A stretch of DNA of 64,000 nucleotides from Corallococcus sp. EGB (GTDB taxonomy: Bacteria > Myxococcota > Myxococcia > Myxococcales > Myxococcaceae): NCBI RefSeq assembly GCF_019968905.1, contig NZ_CP079946.1, positions 7,041,356 through 7,105,355 on the forward strand. Direction: 5' to 3'. The translations under genes were made by a program, and so were the position numbers. The notes under the pieces were generated by a model. That model was not told the DNA's origin and made no database searches. It saw only the letters and a list, made by a program, of their open reading frames with translations. Shown here piece after piece: positions 44,932-54,220 of this stretch (its first letter is position 1; every line of letters begins with the position of its first letter).

Positions 44932-45759
44932 ATGCGCACTTCGTTCCGAATCCTGTCCACGGCCCTCCTGTTCCTCGCGACGTCGTTGTTCGGAGGCTGC
45001 AAGCCCGCGCCTTCCGAGTCAGCCCGGGCCTCGCGTCCCCTGAAGGTCGGCGTCAATCCCGTCCCCCACGGAGACATCCTCCGCGTCGCCGCGAAGGTCG
45101 CGGAGCGCGACGGCCTCCGCGTGGAGGTGGTGGAGTTCACCGACTACATCCAGCCGAACCTCGCGCTGGCGGAGGGCCAGCTCGACGCCAACTACTTCCA
45201 GCACGAGCCCTATCTGGAGCGCTTCGCCGGAGAGCGCCACCTCGCGCTGAAGAGCGTGGGGGCCGTTCACCTGGAGCCGCTGGCGCTCTACTCCCTGCGC
45301 TACCGGCAGCTCGCGGAGCTCCCCACGGGCGCGAAGCTCACCCTGCCGGCGGATCCCAGCAATGCCGCACGGGCCCTGCATCTGCTCGCGAAGCAGGGAC
45401 TGCTGACGTTGCGCGAAGGCACGGGCGCGGGCGCCACGCTCCAGGACGTGGTGGGCAATCCGCGCAAGCTGGACCTGAAGGAGATCGACGCCGAGCAGCA
45501 GCCGCGCACGCTGGAGGATGTGGACGGCGCGATCATCAACGGCAACTACTTCCTGGAGGCCCAGAAGCAACTGCACCTGGACGCGCACGTCCTGGCCAGC
45601 GAATCCGCGGCGCGCAACCCGTACGCGAACGTGCTCGCGGTCCGGACGCGAGACGAATCCCGTCCGGAAATCCGGGCCCTGGTGAAGGCACTCCAGTCCG
45701 ATGAGGTGCGCCGCTACATCGACAGCACCTACGGCGGCGCCGTCATCCCCGCCTTCTGA
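44932..45759 (+). CDS. metQ: methionine-binding lipoprotein (NlpA family)
   Basis: The 275-residue substrate-binding protein has a lipoprotein signal (TSLFGGC) and the NlpA/MetQ pattern: LKVGVNPVPHGDILR, EVVEFTDYIQPNLALAEGQLDANYFQHEPYL, ALYS and AIINGNYFLEAQK. It captures methionine for the MetNI transporter. The start lies after the metI stop with five intervening bases. Confidence 0.95.
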   Translation: MRTSFRILSTALLFLATSLFGGCKPAPSESARASRPLKVGVNPVPHGDILRVAAKVAERDGLRVEVVEFTDYIQPNLALAEGQLDANYFQHEPYLERFAGERHLALKSVGAVHLEPLALYSLRYRQLAELPTGAKLTLPADPSNAARALHLLAKQGLLTLREGTGAGATLQDVVGNPRKLDLKEIDAEQQPRTLEDVDGAIINGNYFLEAQKQLHLDAHVLASESAARNPYANVLAVRTRDESRPEIRALVKALQSDEVRRYIDSTYGGAVIPAF

Positions 45760-45795
45760 GCGACCGCAAGATTCTCCAAGAGAAGGCGGCGAGCA

Positions 45796-45825
45796 CCTCC
45801 TGGAAGTGAGCCTCACTTCAGGAGG
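45796..45825 (+). promoter_or_regulatory. hairpin sequestering the Shine-Dalgarno of the VOC gene
   Basis: CCTCCT (45796-45801) pairs with the ribosome site AGGAGG (45820-45825), and GAAGTGAG (45803-45810) with CTCACTTC (45812-45819), giving an almost continuous 14-bp stem with one bulged G. The GTG start is at 45831. This would block translation in RNA and is also a DNA palindrome that could be an operator. Confidence 0.6.
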
Positions 45826-45830
45826 CACCT

Positions 45831-46022
45831 GTGTTCGACCACGTCGGTCTTCGTGTGAAGAATCTCTCTCGCAGCATCCCATTCTACCAGGCGGTGCTCG
45901 CGCCCCTGGGCTACGTGCTCTGTCATCAGGACGCAACGAGCGCGGGCTACGCGAGCAACTCCCACGCCGCGTCCCTCCTCGATCCGGATGGGAACAACGT
46001 CGAGGCCGTGTGCTTCACGTGA
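45831..46022 (+). pseudogene. VOC (glyoxalase) family gene with internal deletion
   Basis: The 63-residue frame starts GTG with an AGGAGG site and reads the N-terminal part of a VOC protein (MFDHVGLRVKNLSRSIPFYQ, GYVLCHQDATSAGY) then jumps to the C-terminal motif LLDPDGNNVEAVCF. A typical VOC domain has about 120-130 residues. About 60 residues of the middle, including one beta-alpha-beta module half, are missing in frame. It is probably nonfunctional, though the frame is open. It follows metQ by 71 bases but need not belong to that operon. Confidence 0.7.
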
Positions 46023-46029
46023 GCGCATT

Positions 46030-47318
46030 CCGCCACGTGCACACGCATCGAGCCCTGGCTCCAGCCCGTACTGCGCCGCGGTCAGGTACTGGAGCATGAC
46101 GAAGTAGACGCTGGAGGAGGCCTTGTGGCCCGAGGCCCCCCGGTAGGACGGGATCATCTCGTTGCGCAGGGCCCGCAGCTGCAACCTGTTCCGCGAGCGG
46201 TTGTCCGTGAAGGGGTTGATCAGCTCCGAGACCAGGCCACACGCACTGGCGAAGGCAGCGAACGAGGCCCCGTCCATGTCCTCCACGGCCCGGTAGTCAT
46301 CCTGCGTCTTGCCACTGCCTTTGACGACGTCCGCCCAGAGCCGAGCGCGCATCCGCGCCCGCTCCTCCGTGACACTGGTGATGAGCGCGATCTTCAGGTG
46401 CGCCGCGAGCGCCTCGGCCCCCCAGCCCTCCCCCGGCCGCACGGACGCCCCCCAGGTCCCGGTGGGATTGAAGTCTAGATGGCGGCGCCCATCCAGCTGG
46501 GCCAGCCCACCTTCGGGTGCGTCTGCGTCATCCCCGTCTTGCCCTGGAAGTAGCAGCACCGCTTCGAGCCGCTCGCCTCCGGGTGCTCCAGGCCCAGCAG
46601 CGTCCGCTCCCCGAACAGTTCCTGCACCTGGATGGGGATGTCCTCCCCGTCCAGGTCCACGCCCTTCGAGAACGAGATGGAGCGGTCCAGGTCCCGCGGC
46701 TGGAAGAGGATGTACGGCGAGTCCCCCGTGCCGCCCCGGTACACGACGCCGTTCCGGGGGTTCGGTGGAGTCCTCAGGTCGTATTCGATGGGATCGAACT
46801 TGTGGATGTCCGCTTCGCTGCCGAGCAGCTTGTGCACCTGCGCCAATACGCGATCCCTTGCGCCCTGCCACAACCCGGCCCCGTGGGATTCATCGAACGG
46901 ATCCATCGGGTAGACACAGCCCTGGGAGGCGCTTCCAGCTGCGGAAAGTGGCCCACGTCCTCCAGCTCCAGCATCCGCGCGCGGGGCAGCGCCAGCTTCC
47001 AGCGCGACGGGGGCTCGGGCGCGCGGAGAAGTTCCAGGAGAGGTACAGCCACCGCATCAGCGCGTTGTCGGCGTTGGGCCCCTTCTGGGCCACGGCGCGA
47101 ATCACCTCGGCAGCGGGGTGGTCACCTGCGTCCTGCACGTATTGCTGGGAGAGGCCCTCCACCGAGGCAAAGAGCACCCGCGCCTCGATGTCCTCCTCCG
47201 GCACGCCGTGCGTCTCCAGCGCCTTCGTCAGCCACTGGTGCGTGTCTCCCATGATCCACATGGGCGAACCCGCCCACCTCCCCCGTGAGAACCGTTCGAG
47301 GAAATCGTCGTCATCCAT
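46030..47318 (-). pseudogene. decayed reverse-strand gene with multiple frameshifts
   Basis: Protein-like sequence runs in one direction but changes frame about three times: 47318-47025 (MDDDDFLERF.., ALMRWLYLSWNFS), about 47036-46920 (SRWKLALPRARMLELEDVGHFPQLEAP), 46906-46475 (HKFDPIEYDLRTPP.., ending at a TAG) and about 46478-46030 (LDFNPTGTWGASV.., NEMIPSYRGASG). First and last segments share the same frame, so the shifts cancel, which fits one ancestral gene of roughly 430 codons. The second piece resembles an alpha/beta-hydrolase C-terminus, so a mosaic of fragments is an alternative. No function is assigned. Confidence 0.5.
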
Positions 47319-47379
47319 GATGGCGCGCCCTGTCAGACAAAGGATGGCGAGGCAACGGACACGACCGACGTAAGCCGCA

Positions 47380-47406
47380 TTGACCGCTTTTCCTTGAATA
47401 TATAAT
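47380..47406 (+). promoter_or_regulatory. near-consensus sigma-70-type promoter for the protease gene
   Basis: TTGACC (47380-47385) and TATAAT (47401-47406) are close to consensus; the 15-base spacer is shorter than ideal. The run 47380-47412 is strikingly AT-rich for this genome. A transcript would start about 50 bases before the protease start at 47464. Confidence 0.55.
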
Positions 47407-47463
47407 TTCACAGCTTGTGCGAGGGCTTCCGTCCCGGGGCCCGCACGTCCCGTGAGAGGCCGT

Positions 47464-49458
47464 ATGAAACTGAAGCTGACCCAGGCGGTGAGCGTCATCT
47501 CCCTGCTGGCCGCGGCATGCGGCCCGATGCCGGAGGGCCAGGAGCCCGCCAGCGAGCAGATTGGTCACACGGCGCAGATGATCCGCCGCGAGCGGGCCAT
47601 CCCCAACGAGTACATCGTCGTCCTGCGCGACTCCGCCCAGGAGGTCCGTCAGCAGGGCGCGGCGAACATCGCCCAGGAGCTGGTGTCCCTCACCAGCGGC
47701 CGGGTGCTGCGGACCTATGAGCACTCCATCCACGGCTTCCTGGCGAACATGAGCGAGGCCGAGGCCCGCCGCCTCCTGTCCGATCCCCGCGTGGCGTACG
47801 TGCAGGAGAACGGCCGCATCCACATCTCCGCGACGCAGACCGGCGCGACGTGGGGCATCGACCGCATCGACCAGCGGGACCTGCCGCGCGACAGCTCCTA
47901 TACGTACAACGTCGACGGCACCGGCGTGCACGCGTATGTCATCGACACCGGCATCCGGCTGACGCACACCGAGTTCACCGGCCGCATCGGCAACGGCTAC
48001 GACTTCATCGACAACGACAGCGACCCCTCGGACTGCCACGGCCACGGCACGCACGTGTCCGGCACCGTGGGCGGCACGACCTGGGGCGTGGCGAAGAAGG
48101 TCACCCTGCACGGCGTGCGCGTCCTCGACTGCACCGGCTACGGCAACGACGCGCAGGTCATTGGCGGTATCGACTGGGTGGCGGCCAACCACGTCAAGCC
48201 CGCGGTCGCCAACATGAGCCTGGGCGACGTCGGCATTCCGGCCATCGATGACGCGACGGAGCGGTTGATCGCCGCGGGCGTCACGACGGTGGTCGCCGCC
48301 GGCAACGACAGCGACAACGCCTGCAACTATTCGCCGGCGCGCGCGCCCAACGCCATCACCGTGGGCTCCACCACCAGCACGGATGGCCGCTCGTCGTTCT
48401 CCAACTACGGCACGTGCGTGGACCTCTTCGCGCCGGGCTCCAGCATCACGTCCGCCTCGAACTCCGGCAACTCGTCGAGCACGTCCATGAGCGGCACGTC
48501 CATGGCGTCGCCGCACGTGGCCGGCGCCGCGGCACTCTATCTGAGCGCCAACCCCACCGCGACGCCCCAGCAGGTGCGCGACGCGCTGGTGAACAACGCC
48601 ACGCCGAACAAGGTCACCAGCCCGGGGACCGGCTCGCCCAACAAGCTGCTCTACACGCTCTTCATCACCGGCGGCGGCGGCGGCGACACCACCCCGCCCA
48701 CCACGTCCATCACCTCGCCCGCGGGCGGCGCCACGCTGAGCGGCACCGTGAGCCTGAGCGCCAGCGCCTCCGACAACGTGGGCGTGTCGCGCGTGGAGTT
48801 CTACGCGGGCACCACGCTGCTGGGCACGGCCACGGCCGCGCCGTACAGCATCACCTGGAACACGACGACGGTGGCCAACGGCACCTACGCGCTGACCACC
48901 AAGGCGTATGACGCGGCGAACAACGTGGGCACGTCCACCACGGTGTCGGTGACCGTGAGCAACGGCACGGGCTCCTGCTCCATCAATGAGCAGCTCCTGG
49001 TCAACCCGGGCTTCGAGAGCGGCAACACGGGCTGGACGACCTCGTCGGGCGTCATCGACGGCACCACGTCCGGCAGCGCGCCGCGCACGGGCACGTACAA
49101 GGCCTACATGAACGGCTACGGCACCACGCGCACCGAGTTCGCGTACCAGGACATCACCATCCCCGCCACGGCGTGCAGCGCCACCTTCAGCTTCTGGGTG
49201 CGCATCACCACGGCGGAGACGACGACCACCACGGCCTATGACAAGCTGGCCGTCCAGGTCCGCAACAGCGCCGGCACCGTGCTGGCCACGCTGGCCACGT
49301 ACAGCAACCTGGACAAGGGCACGGTCTACGTGCAGCGGACGTTCGACCTGGCCGCGTACAAGGGCCAGACCGTCCGCATCTACTTCAACGGCACGGAGGA
49401 CGCGTCGCTGCAGACGAGCTTCTTCCTGGATGACACGGCGGTGAACATCGTCCGGTAG
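47464..49458 (+). CDS. secreted proteinase K-like subtilase (S8) with extra domains
   Basis: The 664-residue protease starts after GAGAGG with a lipoprotein-type signal (SLLAAAC, Cys about 19). It has an I9 propeptide ([15 protein letters not shown] to about residue 120), then the S8 catalytic domain with Asp161 (VIDTGI), His194 ([10 protein letters not shown]), oxyanion Asn in AAGND and Ser346 (GTSMASP). Next is an Ig-like domain ([18 protein letters not shown] to about 490) and a C-terminal beta-sandwich domain ([14 protein letters not shown]). It would be an extracellular protease for prey digestion or turnover. It is monocistronic, with its own promoter and terminator. Confidence 0.93.
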   Translation: MKLKLTQAVSVISLLAAACGPMPEGQEPASEQIGHTAQMIRRERAIPNEYIVVLRDSAQEVRQQGAANIAQELVSLTSGRVLRTYEHSIHGFLANMSEAEARRLLSDPRVAYVQENGRIHISATQTGATWGIDRIDQRDLPRDSSYTYNVDGTGVHAYVIDTGIRLTHTEFTGRIGNGYDFIDNDSDPSDCHGHGTHVSGTVGGTTWGVAKKVTLHGVRVLDCTGYGNDAQVIGGIDWVAANHVKPAVANMSLGDVGIPAIDDATERLIAAGVTTVVAAGNDSDNACNYSPARAPNAITVGSTTSTDGRSSFSNYGTCVDLFAPGSSITSASNSGNSSSTSMSGTSMASPHVAGAAALYLSANPTATPQQVRDALVNNATPNKVTSPGTGSPNKLLYTLFITGGGGGDTTPPTTSITSPAGGATLSGTVSLSASASDNVGVSRVEFYAGTTLLGTATAAPYSITWNTTTVANGTYALTTKAYDAANNVGTSTTVSVTVSNGTGSCSINEQLLVNPGFESGNTGWTTSSGVIDGTTSGSAPRTGTYKAYMNGYGTTRTEFAYQDITIPATACSATFSFWVRITTAETTTTTAYDKLAVQVRNSAGTVLATLATYSNLDKGTVYVQRTFDLAAYKGQTVRIYFNGTEDASLQTSFFLDDTAVNIVR

Positions 49459-49483
49459 TCCTTCGCCGGAACGCGAAGCCCCG

Positions 49484-49521
49484 AGGCCCAGCACCCCACC
49501 GGGTTGCTGGGCTTCCTCTTT
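49484..49521 (+). terminator. intrinsic terminator after the protease gene
   Basis: GCCCAGCA (49486-49493) pairs with TGCTGGGC (49505-49512) over an 11-base loop and is followed by TTCCTCTTT. It separates the protease from the convergent AraC gene. Confidence 0.75.
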
Positions 49522-49528
49522 CCTGCCC

Positions 49529-50314
49529 TCACGGCGCCACGAGCCCCTGGCCGCGGACCTTGTCCGGCGTGGTGCCCGTCATGCGCCGGAACATCGCGAT
49601 GAAGGCGGACGCGCTGCTGTAGCCCAGGTCGAGCGCGATGGCCTCCACCGCGTGTCCCTGCTCCAGCATCGCCAGCGCCTTGACCACGCGCAGCCGCTGG
49701 CGCCATTCGCTGAAGGACAGGCCCAGGTGCTGCTGGCATCTGCGCTCCAGCGTGCGCTCGGTGGTGTGCAGCACCTGTGCCCACTCGGCCAGCGAGCGCT
49801 CATCCTCCGGGTGCTGTTCGAGCGCGGTGAGCACCGGCTCCAGCAGCGGATCATCGGACATGGGCAGGTAGCTCCCATGGGCCGGGGCCAGCCCCAGCTG
49901 ATCAATCAGCACCCGGAACAGCCTGCGCTCGGCGCTGGTGCGGGGCTGCGCCAGCGCGCTGTCCCGCAGGTGCTCCATCAGCGACTTCACCAGGGGACTG
50001 ACCGCCATCGCGCACGTCGTGCGGGGCAACCCGCGGCACCACTCGGGGGCGAGGTAGAGCGAGCAGTGGGTCGCCTCGAAGCGGTTCATGCCCCGGTGCT
50101 CGACGTCGGGCGGCAGCCAGATGCCGTACTGCGGAGGGGCGAGGTAGTGGCTGCCCGCCAGCTTGAGCTCCATCACGCCGCTGAAGGCGTAGACGAACTC
50201 ACCCCACGGGTGGCGATGCCGGGGATAGGCCGCCGCCGCGGGCAGGCTCGCCGCGCGGAAGTACACGGGATGTGGAAGCTTTGAGGTGAAGGGAACTTGC
50301 AGCTGCTTCGCCAT
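49529..50314 (-). CDS. AraC family transcriptional regulator with cupin sensing domain
   Basis: The 261-residue regulator has an N-terminal cupin (PRHRHPWGEFVYAFSGVMEL, metal/ligand His) and a C-terminal AraC double HTH (RSLAEWAQVLHTTERTLERRCQQHLGL, LGYSSASAFIAMFRRMTGTTP). It diverges from a DMT/EamA exporter, which it probably controls. No ligand can be deduced. Confidence 0.9.
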   Translation of the reverse strand: MAKQLQVPFTSKLPHPVYFRAASLPAAAAYPRHRHPWGEFVYAFSGVMELKLAGSHYLAPPQYGIWLPPDVEHRGMNRFEATHCSLYLAPEWCRGLPRTTCAMAVSPLVKSLMEHLRDSALAQPRTSAERRLFRVLIDQLGLAPAHGSYLPMSDDPLLEPVLTALEQHPEDERSLAEWAQVLHTTERTLERRCQQHLGLSFSEWRQRLRVVKALAMLEQGHAVEAIALDLGYSSASAFIAMFRRMTGTTPDKVRGQGLVAP

Positions 50315-50385
50315 GGCGGCTTCTCGGGATGGGTTGTCGGAATCTCGCTATATCCATCTGACCCGCCAGCCGCATATTGAAGCGC

Positions 50386-51321
50386 ATGAGCTCTCACCGG
50401 AAACCCGCGGATGGCTTCGCGCTCGCGACCATGGTCGTGCTGTGCGCCACCTGGGGCATGCAGCAGGTGGCCGTGAAACTGGCCGCCCCCCACATCCCGA
50501 ACCTGATGCAGATGGCGCTGCGCTCGGGGCTGGCCGCGCTGCTCGTGGGGCTGATGTGCTGGGTGCGTGGTGAGCGGGGGCTCCTGCGTCGTGGCCCCTG
50601 GCGCCCCGGGCTGCTCGTGGGCGTGCTCTTCGCCTCGGAGTTCCTCTTCGTGGGCGAGGGTCTGCGCCACACGCACGCCTCGCACATGGGCGTCTTCCTC
50701 TACACCGCGCCCGTCTTCTCCGCGCTGGGCCTGCACTGGTTCGTCCCGTCGGAGCGGCTGAAGCGGACGCAGTGGTTGGGCATTGGCGTGGCCTTCGCGG
50801 GCATCGCGCTGGCCTTTGGCGGCGGCCTGCTTCGGGGCGGGTTCAGCCCTGAAATCCTCCGGGGCGACGCGATGGGACTGCTCGCGGGGCTGTCCTGGGG
50901 CGCCACCACCGTGGTGATTCGCGTCTCCGCGCTGTCGGATGCACCGCCCACGCAGACCCTGCTGTACCAGCTGGTGGGCGGCGTCGCGCTGCTGCTCCCC
51001 GTGGCCCTGCTCACCGGCCAGGCCGGCCCCATCACGATGGCCCCTGTCGCCTGGGCGAGCATCCTCTTCCAGGGCGTCATCGTGTGCTTCGCCAGCTACC
51101 TCGCCTGGTTCTGGCTCCTGCGCCGCTATCTCGCCTCCAACCTGTCGGTCTTCTCGTTCATGACGCCGCTGTTCGGCGTCAGCGCGGGCATCTACGTGCT
51201 GAATGAACAGGCGGACCTCTCCTTCGCGGTGGGCGCGGTGCTGGTCCTCACCGGCATCCTCATCGTGAGCGGAGCAGGCCTGCTGCGCTCCGCGTCCGCG
51301 TTGAAGCCGGGCGAGACTTGA
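50386..51321 (+). CDS. EamA/DMT family transporter
   Basis: The 311-residue membrane protein has ten hydrophobic segments in two EamA halves (about residues 8-140 and 155-295), with internal similarity. Such proteins export amino acids, nucleosides or small drugs. An ATG at 50386 is preferred to a TTG at 50377. It is divergently oriented from the AraC regulator. Confidence 0.85.
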   Translation: MSSHRKPADGFALATMVVLCATWGMQQVAVKLAAPHIPNLMQMALRSGLAALLVGLMCWVRGERGLLRRGPWRPGLLVGVLFASEFLFVGEGLRHTHASHMGVFLYTAPVFSALGLHWFVPSERLKRTQWLGIGVAFAGIALAFGGGLLRGGFSPEILRGDAMGLLAGLSWGATTVVIRVSALSDAPPTQTLLYQLVGGVALLLPVALLTGQAGPITMAPVAWASILFQGVIVCFASYLAWFWLLRRYLASNLSVFSFMTPLFGVSAGIYVLNEQADLSFAVGAVLVLTGILIVSGAGLLRSASALKPGET

Positions 51322-51576
51322 GTCCAGGCGGGGCGGAGATGCGCCGGCTTTGCGCACGGGCTCCCTTTGCGCGAAAGGCGCGTGTTGTGTAGGCATTGGC
51401 CTCGTGGCCACGGGAGGGGGCTCGCATGCGGTGCCGTTCGATACGGAGAGCGGGAAGGCGGCTGGACGGCACGGCGTGACGCCGGCCTTCGGCGGGGGCA
51501 CGCGCCGACAGGGAACGAGGCCCTCGTGGGTGGGGCGTGGAGCGCAAGACCGTCCGCGACACGCTCACGGAGAAGG

Positions 51577-51601
51577 AAGGAGACCTGTATGCCGTCTCCT
51601 T
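51577..51601. terminator. weak hairpin after the reverse TPR-type gene
   Basis: AAGGAGAC (51577-51584) and GTCTCCTT (51594-51601) form an 8-bp stem 11 bases beyond the reverse-strand stop. No U tract is present, so it is a weak candidate. Nothing else was noted in 51322-51611. Confidence 0.35.
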
Positions 51602-51611
51602 GTGTCTCACT

Positions 51612-52655
51612 TCACGCCCGCCTGGGCCCTTGCGCGCGCTCGATGCGAATGCGCAACTCGGGGTCATCGAGCCGCTTCGCGATGGCGGCGGCCCGGGCCA
51701 GCGTGACTGCCTTTTCCGGCGCGCCCTGGATGCGCGCGACCATCAGCAGGCCCATCACCCGCAGGCGCACGTAGCCTCCGTCTCCCGCGTGCTCACAGGC
51801 GCGATGCGCGAGCCGGAGCGCCTCCTCGCGGTCGCCCAGGCGATGCAGGCCGAACGCGAGCCCCGCATCGCGCCGATAGCTGGCGAAGGGATGCACGTCC
51901 TCGGTGGGGAGCGCGCGGTACAGCGCGAGCGCCGCGGCGAAGTCCCCCAGGCGGTTGGCGTCGAAGGCTTCGTGGTCGGCCAGGCGGGCCTGGAAGCAGG
52001 CGGCGTCCTCCGGTGTCAGCTCCGCCCGCGACGCGGCGAGGAGGCTCCGTGCGCGCTCCAGGTAGGGGCGCGAGGCGGCCTCCGCGCGCCTCGCGTCCGA
52101 ATCGAGGCGCGTCAGGAGATAGCTCGTTGCCAGGTGATGTTCGATGCGCGCCGCCGGAGCCTCCGCGAGCGCCGCCGCCCCCTCGAGCAGGGGGCCCGCG
52201 TCCTCGAAGGCCCGCTGTCGCAGCGCCACCGTCGCCAGTCCCAGGAGGATCCACACGCGCGCTCGGGACTCGGAGAGCGGCGGGCGCTCCCAGAGGCGAA
52301 GCTGATCCAGGCAGAGCCGGACGGGCAGGTCGTTGAAGGGGCTGTGGTACGTGCCCATCCATCGGGCCTGGGCCTCGAGGGTGGCGGGCACGCCGAAGAC
52401 GCGCAGCAGCCGCTGCCCCATGAGTCCGCCGTCCCGCTGTCCCCTGCCCCGCAGGCGCCGCAGGGCCCGCTCCACGGAGGTGGTGTCCTCCGCCAGGCCG
52501 CGTTCGACGAGCTTCCAGGCGACCGCGGCCAGGGAGCCGTGCTCCTGCACCAGGGCGTCGAGGTAATCGGACCACGTGAAGCCGACCGGGGCCTGGGACG
52601 CGCCCGCGACGTGTCCGGTTTTCTGTCCGTTCCGGCGCGGGCCCCTGGCTGCCAT
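51612..52655 (-). CDS. tetratricopeptide-like helical-repeat protein
   Basis: The 347-residue product has no signal peptide and an all-helical, Ala/Leu/Arg-rich character with repeated A-x-x-x-L-x-x-A helices (for example RVWILLGLATVALRQRAFEDA), suggesting a TPR/HAT-like solenoid. Start 52655 is chosen because the upstream frame runs into the divergent metallophosphoesterase gene and has no ribosome site; here GAGGTGA lies five bases before. No enzymatic motif is seen. Confidence 0.6.
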   Translation of the reverse strand: MAARGPRRNGQKTGHVAGASQAPVGFTWSDYLDALVQEHGSLAAVAWKLVERGLAEDTTSVERALRRLRGRGQRDGGLMGQRLLRVFGVPATLEAQARWMGTYHSPFNDLPVRLCLDQLRLWERPPLSESRARVWILLGLATVALRQRAFEDAGPLLEGAAALAEAPAARIEHHLATSYLLTRLDSDARRAEAASRPYLERARSLLAASRAELTPEDAACFQARLADHEAFDANRLGDFAAALALYRALPTEDVHPFASYRRDAGLAFGLHRLGDREEALRLAHRACEHAGDGGYVRLRVMGLLMVARIQGAPEKAVTLARAAAIAKRLDDPELRIRIERAQGPRRA

Positions 52656-52682
52656 CTTGGTCACCTCGAAAGGAGGCGCCCC

Positions 52683-53660
52683 ATGCGCCTGTTGCTCGTC
52701 TCCGATACCCACGGCCACCTCGACATCATCGAGCGGCTCGCGAAGGAGGCCCGGGCCGACGCAGTCTTGCACGCGGGAGACTTCGGCTTCTATGACCGGG
52801 AGAGCGCGGACCGCATCGAGTCCCGCGAGCTCTTCCTGCGCGTGGTCCACTCGGCGCTCCCCGCGGACGTGAAGCAGCGGGCCAAGAAGCTGAAGGGCGA
52901 CGCCCTCCGTGCCTTCATCCGCCAGGAGCTGCCCCTGTCGGACCTCGCGGAGTGGCTGCCGGCGGGGAGGGGCTTCTCCCTGCCCATGTTCGGCATCTGG
53001 GGCAATCACGAGGATGGCGCCGTCGTCGCCTCGCTCCTGTCGGGGCGCCAGCGCGTCCCGAACCTGACGCTGCTGGGAACGGCGACGCATGGACCGTTCC
53101 GCTTCTTCGGGCTCGGAGGGAACCTGCTCTCCGAGCGGCTCGGGGAGGACGCCCCCATCGACGGAGGCCGCGGGAAGATTCACGCGACGGAGAAGGACCT
53201 CACCGCGCTGCTGGACTCGGCGCGGCCCCGGGTGCCGGGAGAGGTCCGGGTGCTCGTGACGCACGTGAGCCCGGGAAAGGAGCCGCTGGTGGCGCTGCTC
53301 GCCTCGGCGCTGGACGTGGACCTCACGGTGTCCGGGCACATGGGCTCGCCCTATGGATGTGTCTGGGATGACTTCGCGATCCGCGGGCCCGCCGAAGCCG
53401 AGGCGCGCCTCGCCGCCGCCGCGGCCGCGCTTCCCGAGCCGCTGCGGGAACGGCTCCCCGTGCCCGCGTCGGAAGACGGCAGGGCCCGCTGGTACCGGGG
53501 CACCTTCCACGTGAACCTCCCGGATGCACCGGATGGCTACGCCGTCGCGGAACTTCAAGACGGGCGCCTGCGCTTGGAGACGGTCTCCGCCGTCCCACAG
53601 CCGGGGTATAAGGCCCGCGCTCGCGCGCGTTCCGGACGGCCCCATGGACACGTGCGCTGA
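52683..53660 (+). CDS. calcineurin-like metallophosphoesterase
   Basis: The 325-residue protein shows the metallophosphoesterase motifs in order: LLVSDTHGHLD, LHAGDFGFYD, WGNHEDG, VTHVSPGKEP and TVSGHMGSPYG. These ligand the dinuclear metal site. The protein may act as a phosphodiesterase or phosphatase in the cytosol. Only 27 bases separate its start from that of the divergent helical-repeat gene, so the two share a promoter region. The good AGGAGG site supports the start. Confidence 0.9.
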   Translation: MRLLLVSDTHGHLDIIERLAKEARADAVLHAGDFGFYDRESADRIESRELFLRVVHSALPADVKQRAKKLKGDALRAFIRQELPLSDLAEWLPAGRGFSLPMFGIWGNHEDGAVVASLLSGRQRVPNLTLLGTATHGPFRFFGLGGNLLSERLGEDAPIDGGRGKIHATEKDLTALLDSARPRVPGEVRVLVTHVSPGKEPLVALLASALDVDLTVSGHMGSPYGCVWDDFAIRGPAEAEARLAAAAAALPEPLRERLPVPASEDGRARWYRGTFHVNLPDAPDGYAVAELQDGRLRLETVSAVPQPGYKARARARSGRPHGHVR

Positions 53661-53678
53661 ATCCCAGGAGACACACAC

Positions 53679-54095
53679 ATGACGTGGTGGATCTACGCCC
53701 TGGCCTCCGCGGGCTTCGCCGCGATGACCGCCATCCTTGCCAAGGTGGGCGTGGAGGGGGTGCCTTCCACGCTCGCCACCGCGCTGCGCACCGTGGTGGT
53801 GCTCGCCTTCGCCTGGACCATCGCGCTGGCCCGCGGCGAGGGGGCCGCCCTTCCCACGCTCGGCCGCCGCACGCTCCTCTTCCTCGCGCTCTCCGGAGTG
53901 GCCACGGGCCTGTCCTGGCTGGCCTACTTCCGGGCGCTCCAGCTCGCTCCCGCGTCGCGGGTGGCGCCCATCGACAAGCTCAGCCTGGCCCTCACGCTCG
54001 TGCTCGCGTGGGGCCTGCTGGGCGAGCCCCTGTCGTGGAAGCTCGTCGTCGGCGTGGGATTGATGGTCTGCGGCGCGCTGCTGACGCTGGGCTGA
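53679..54095 (+). CDS. half-size EamA family membrane protein
   Basis: The 138-residue protein has four to five transmembrane helices in a single EamA unit (YALASAGFAAMTAILAKVGVEG, LALSGVATGLSWLAYFRALQLAP, LTLVLAWGLLGEPLSW). Half-size EamA proteins work as dimers. It follows the metallophosphoesterase by 18 bases and may be co-transcribed. The substrate is unknown. Confidence 0.82.
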   Translation: MTWWIYALASAGFAAMTAILAKVGVEGVPSTLATALRTVVVLAFAWTIALARGEGAALPTLGRRTLLFLALSGVATGLSWLAYFRALQLAPASRVAPIDKLSLALTLVLAWGLLGEPLSWKLVVGVGLMVCGALLTLG

Positions 54096-54220
54096 ACCGC
54101 CCGTCGGGCTTGAACGGCGGCTGAACGGCCCTGGGGGCTCCGGGCCGGAACCTCCCCGCCAGTGGTATAGCTCCGACCGAGAAGCCCGCCACGCGAGTCC
54201 TCGTCATCCGGGAATCCATC

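Noticed and set aside
47311..49494. Reverse-strand open frame across the subtilase gene
   Set aside because: Antisense to intact catalytic motifs; composition is Arg/Gly/Ala/His-rich.
51588..51774. Plus-strand ORF after an AAGGAG site (ATG at 51588)
   Set aside because: It runs antisense to the helical-repeat gene and its composition is Arg/Ser-rich; the ribosome-like site is also one arm of a hairpin.
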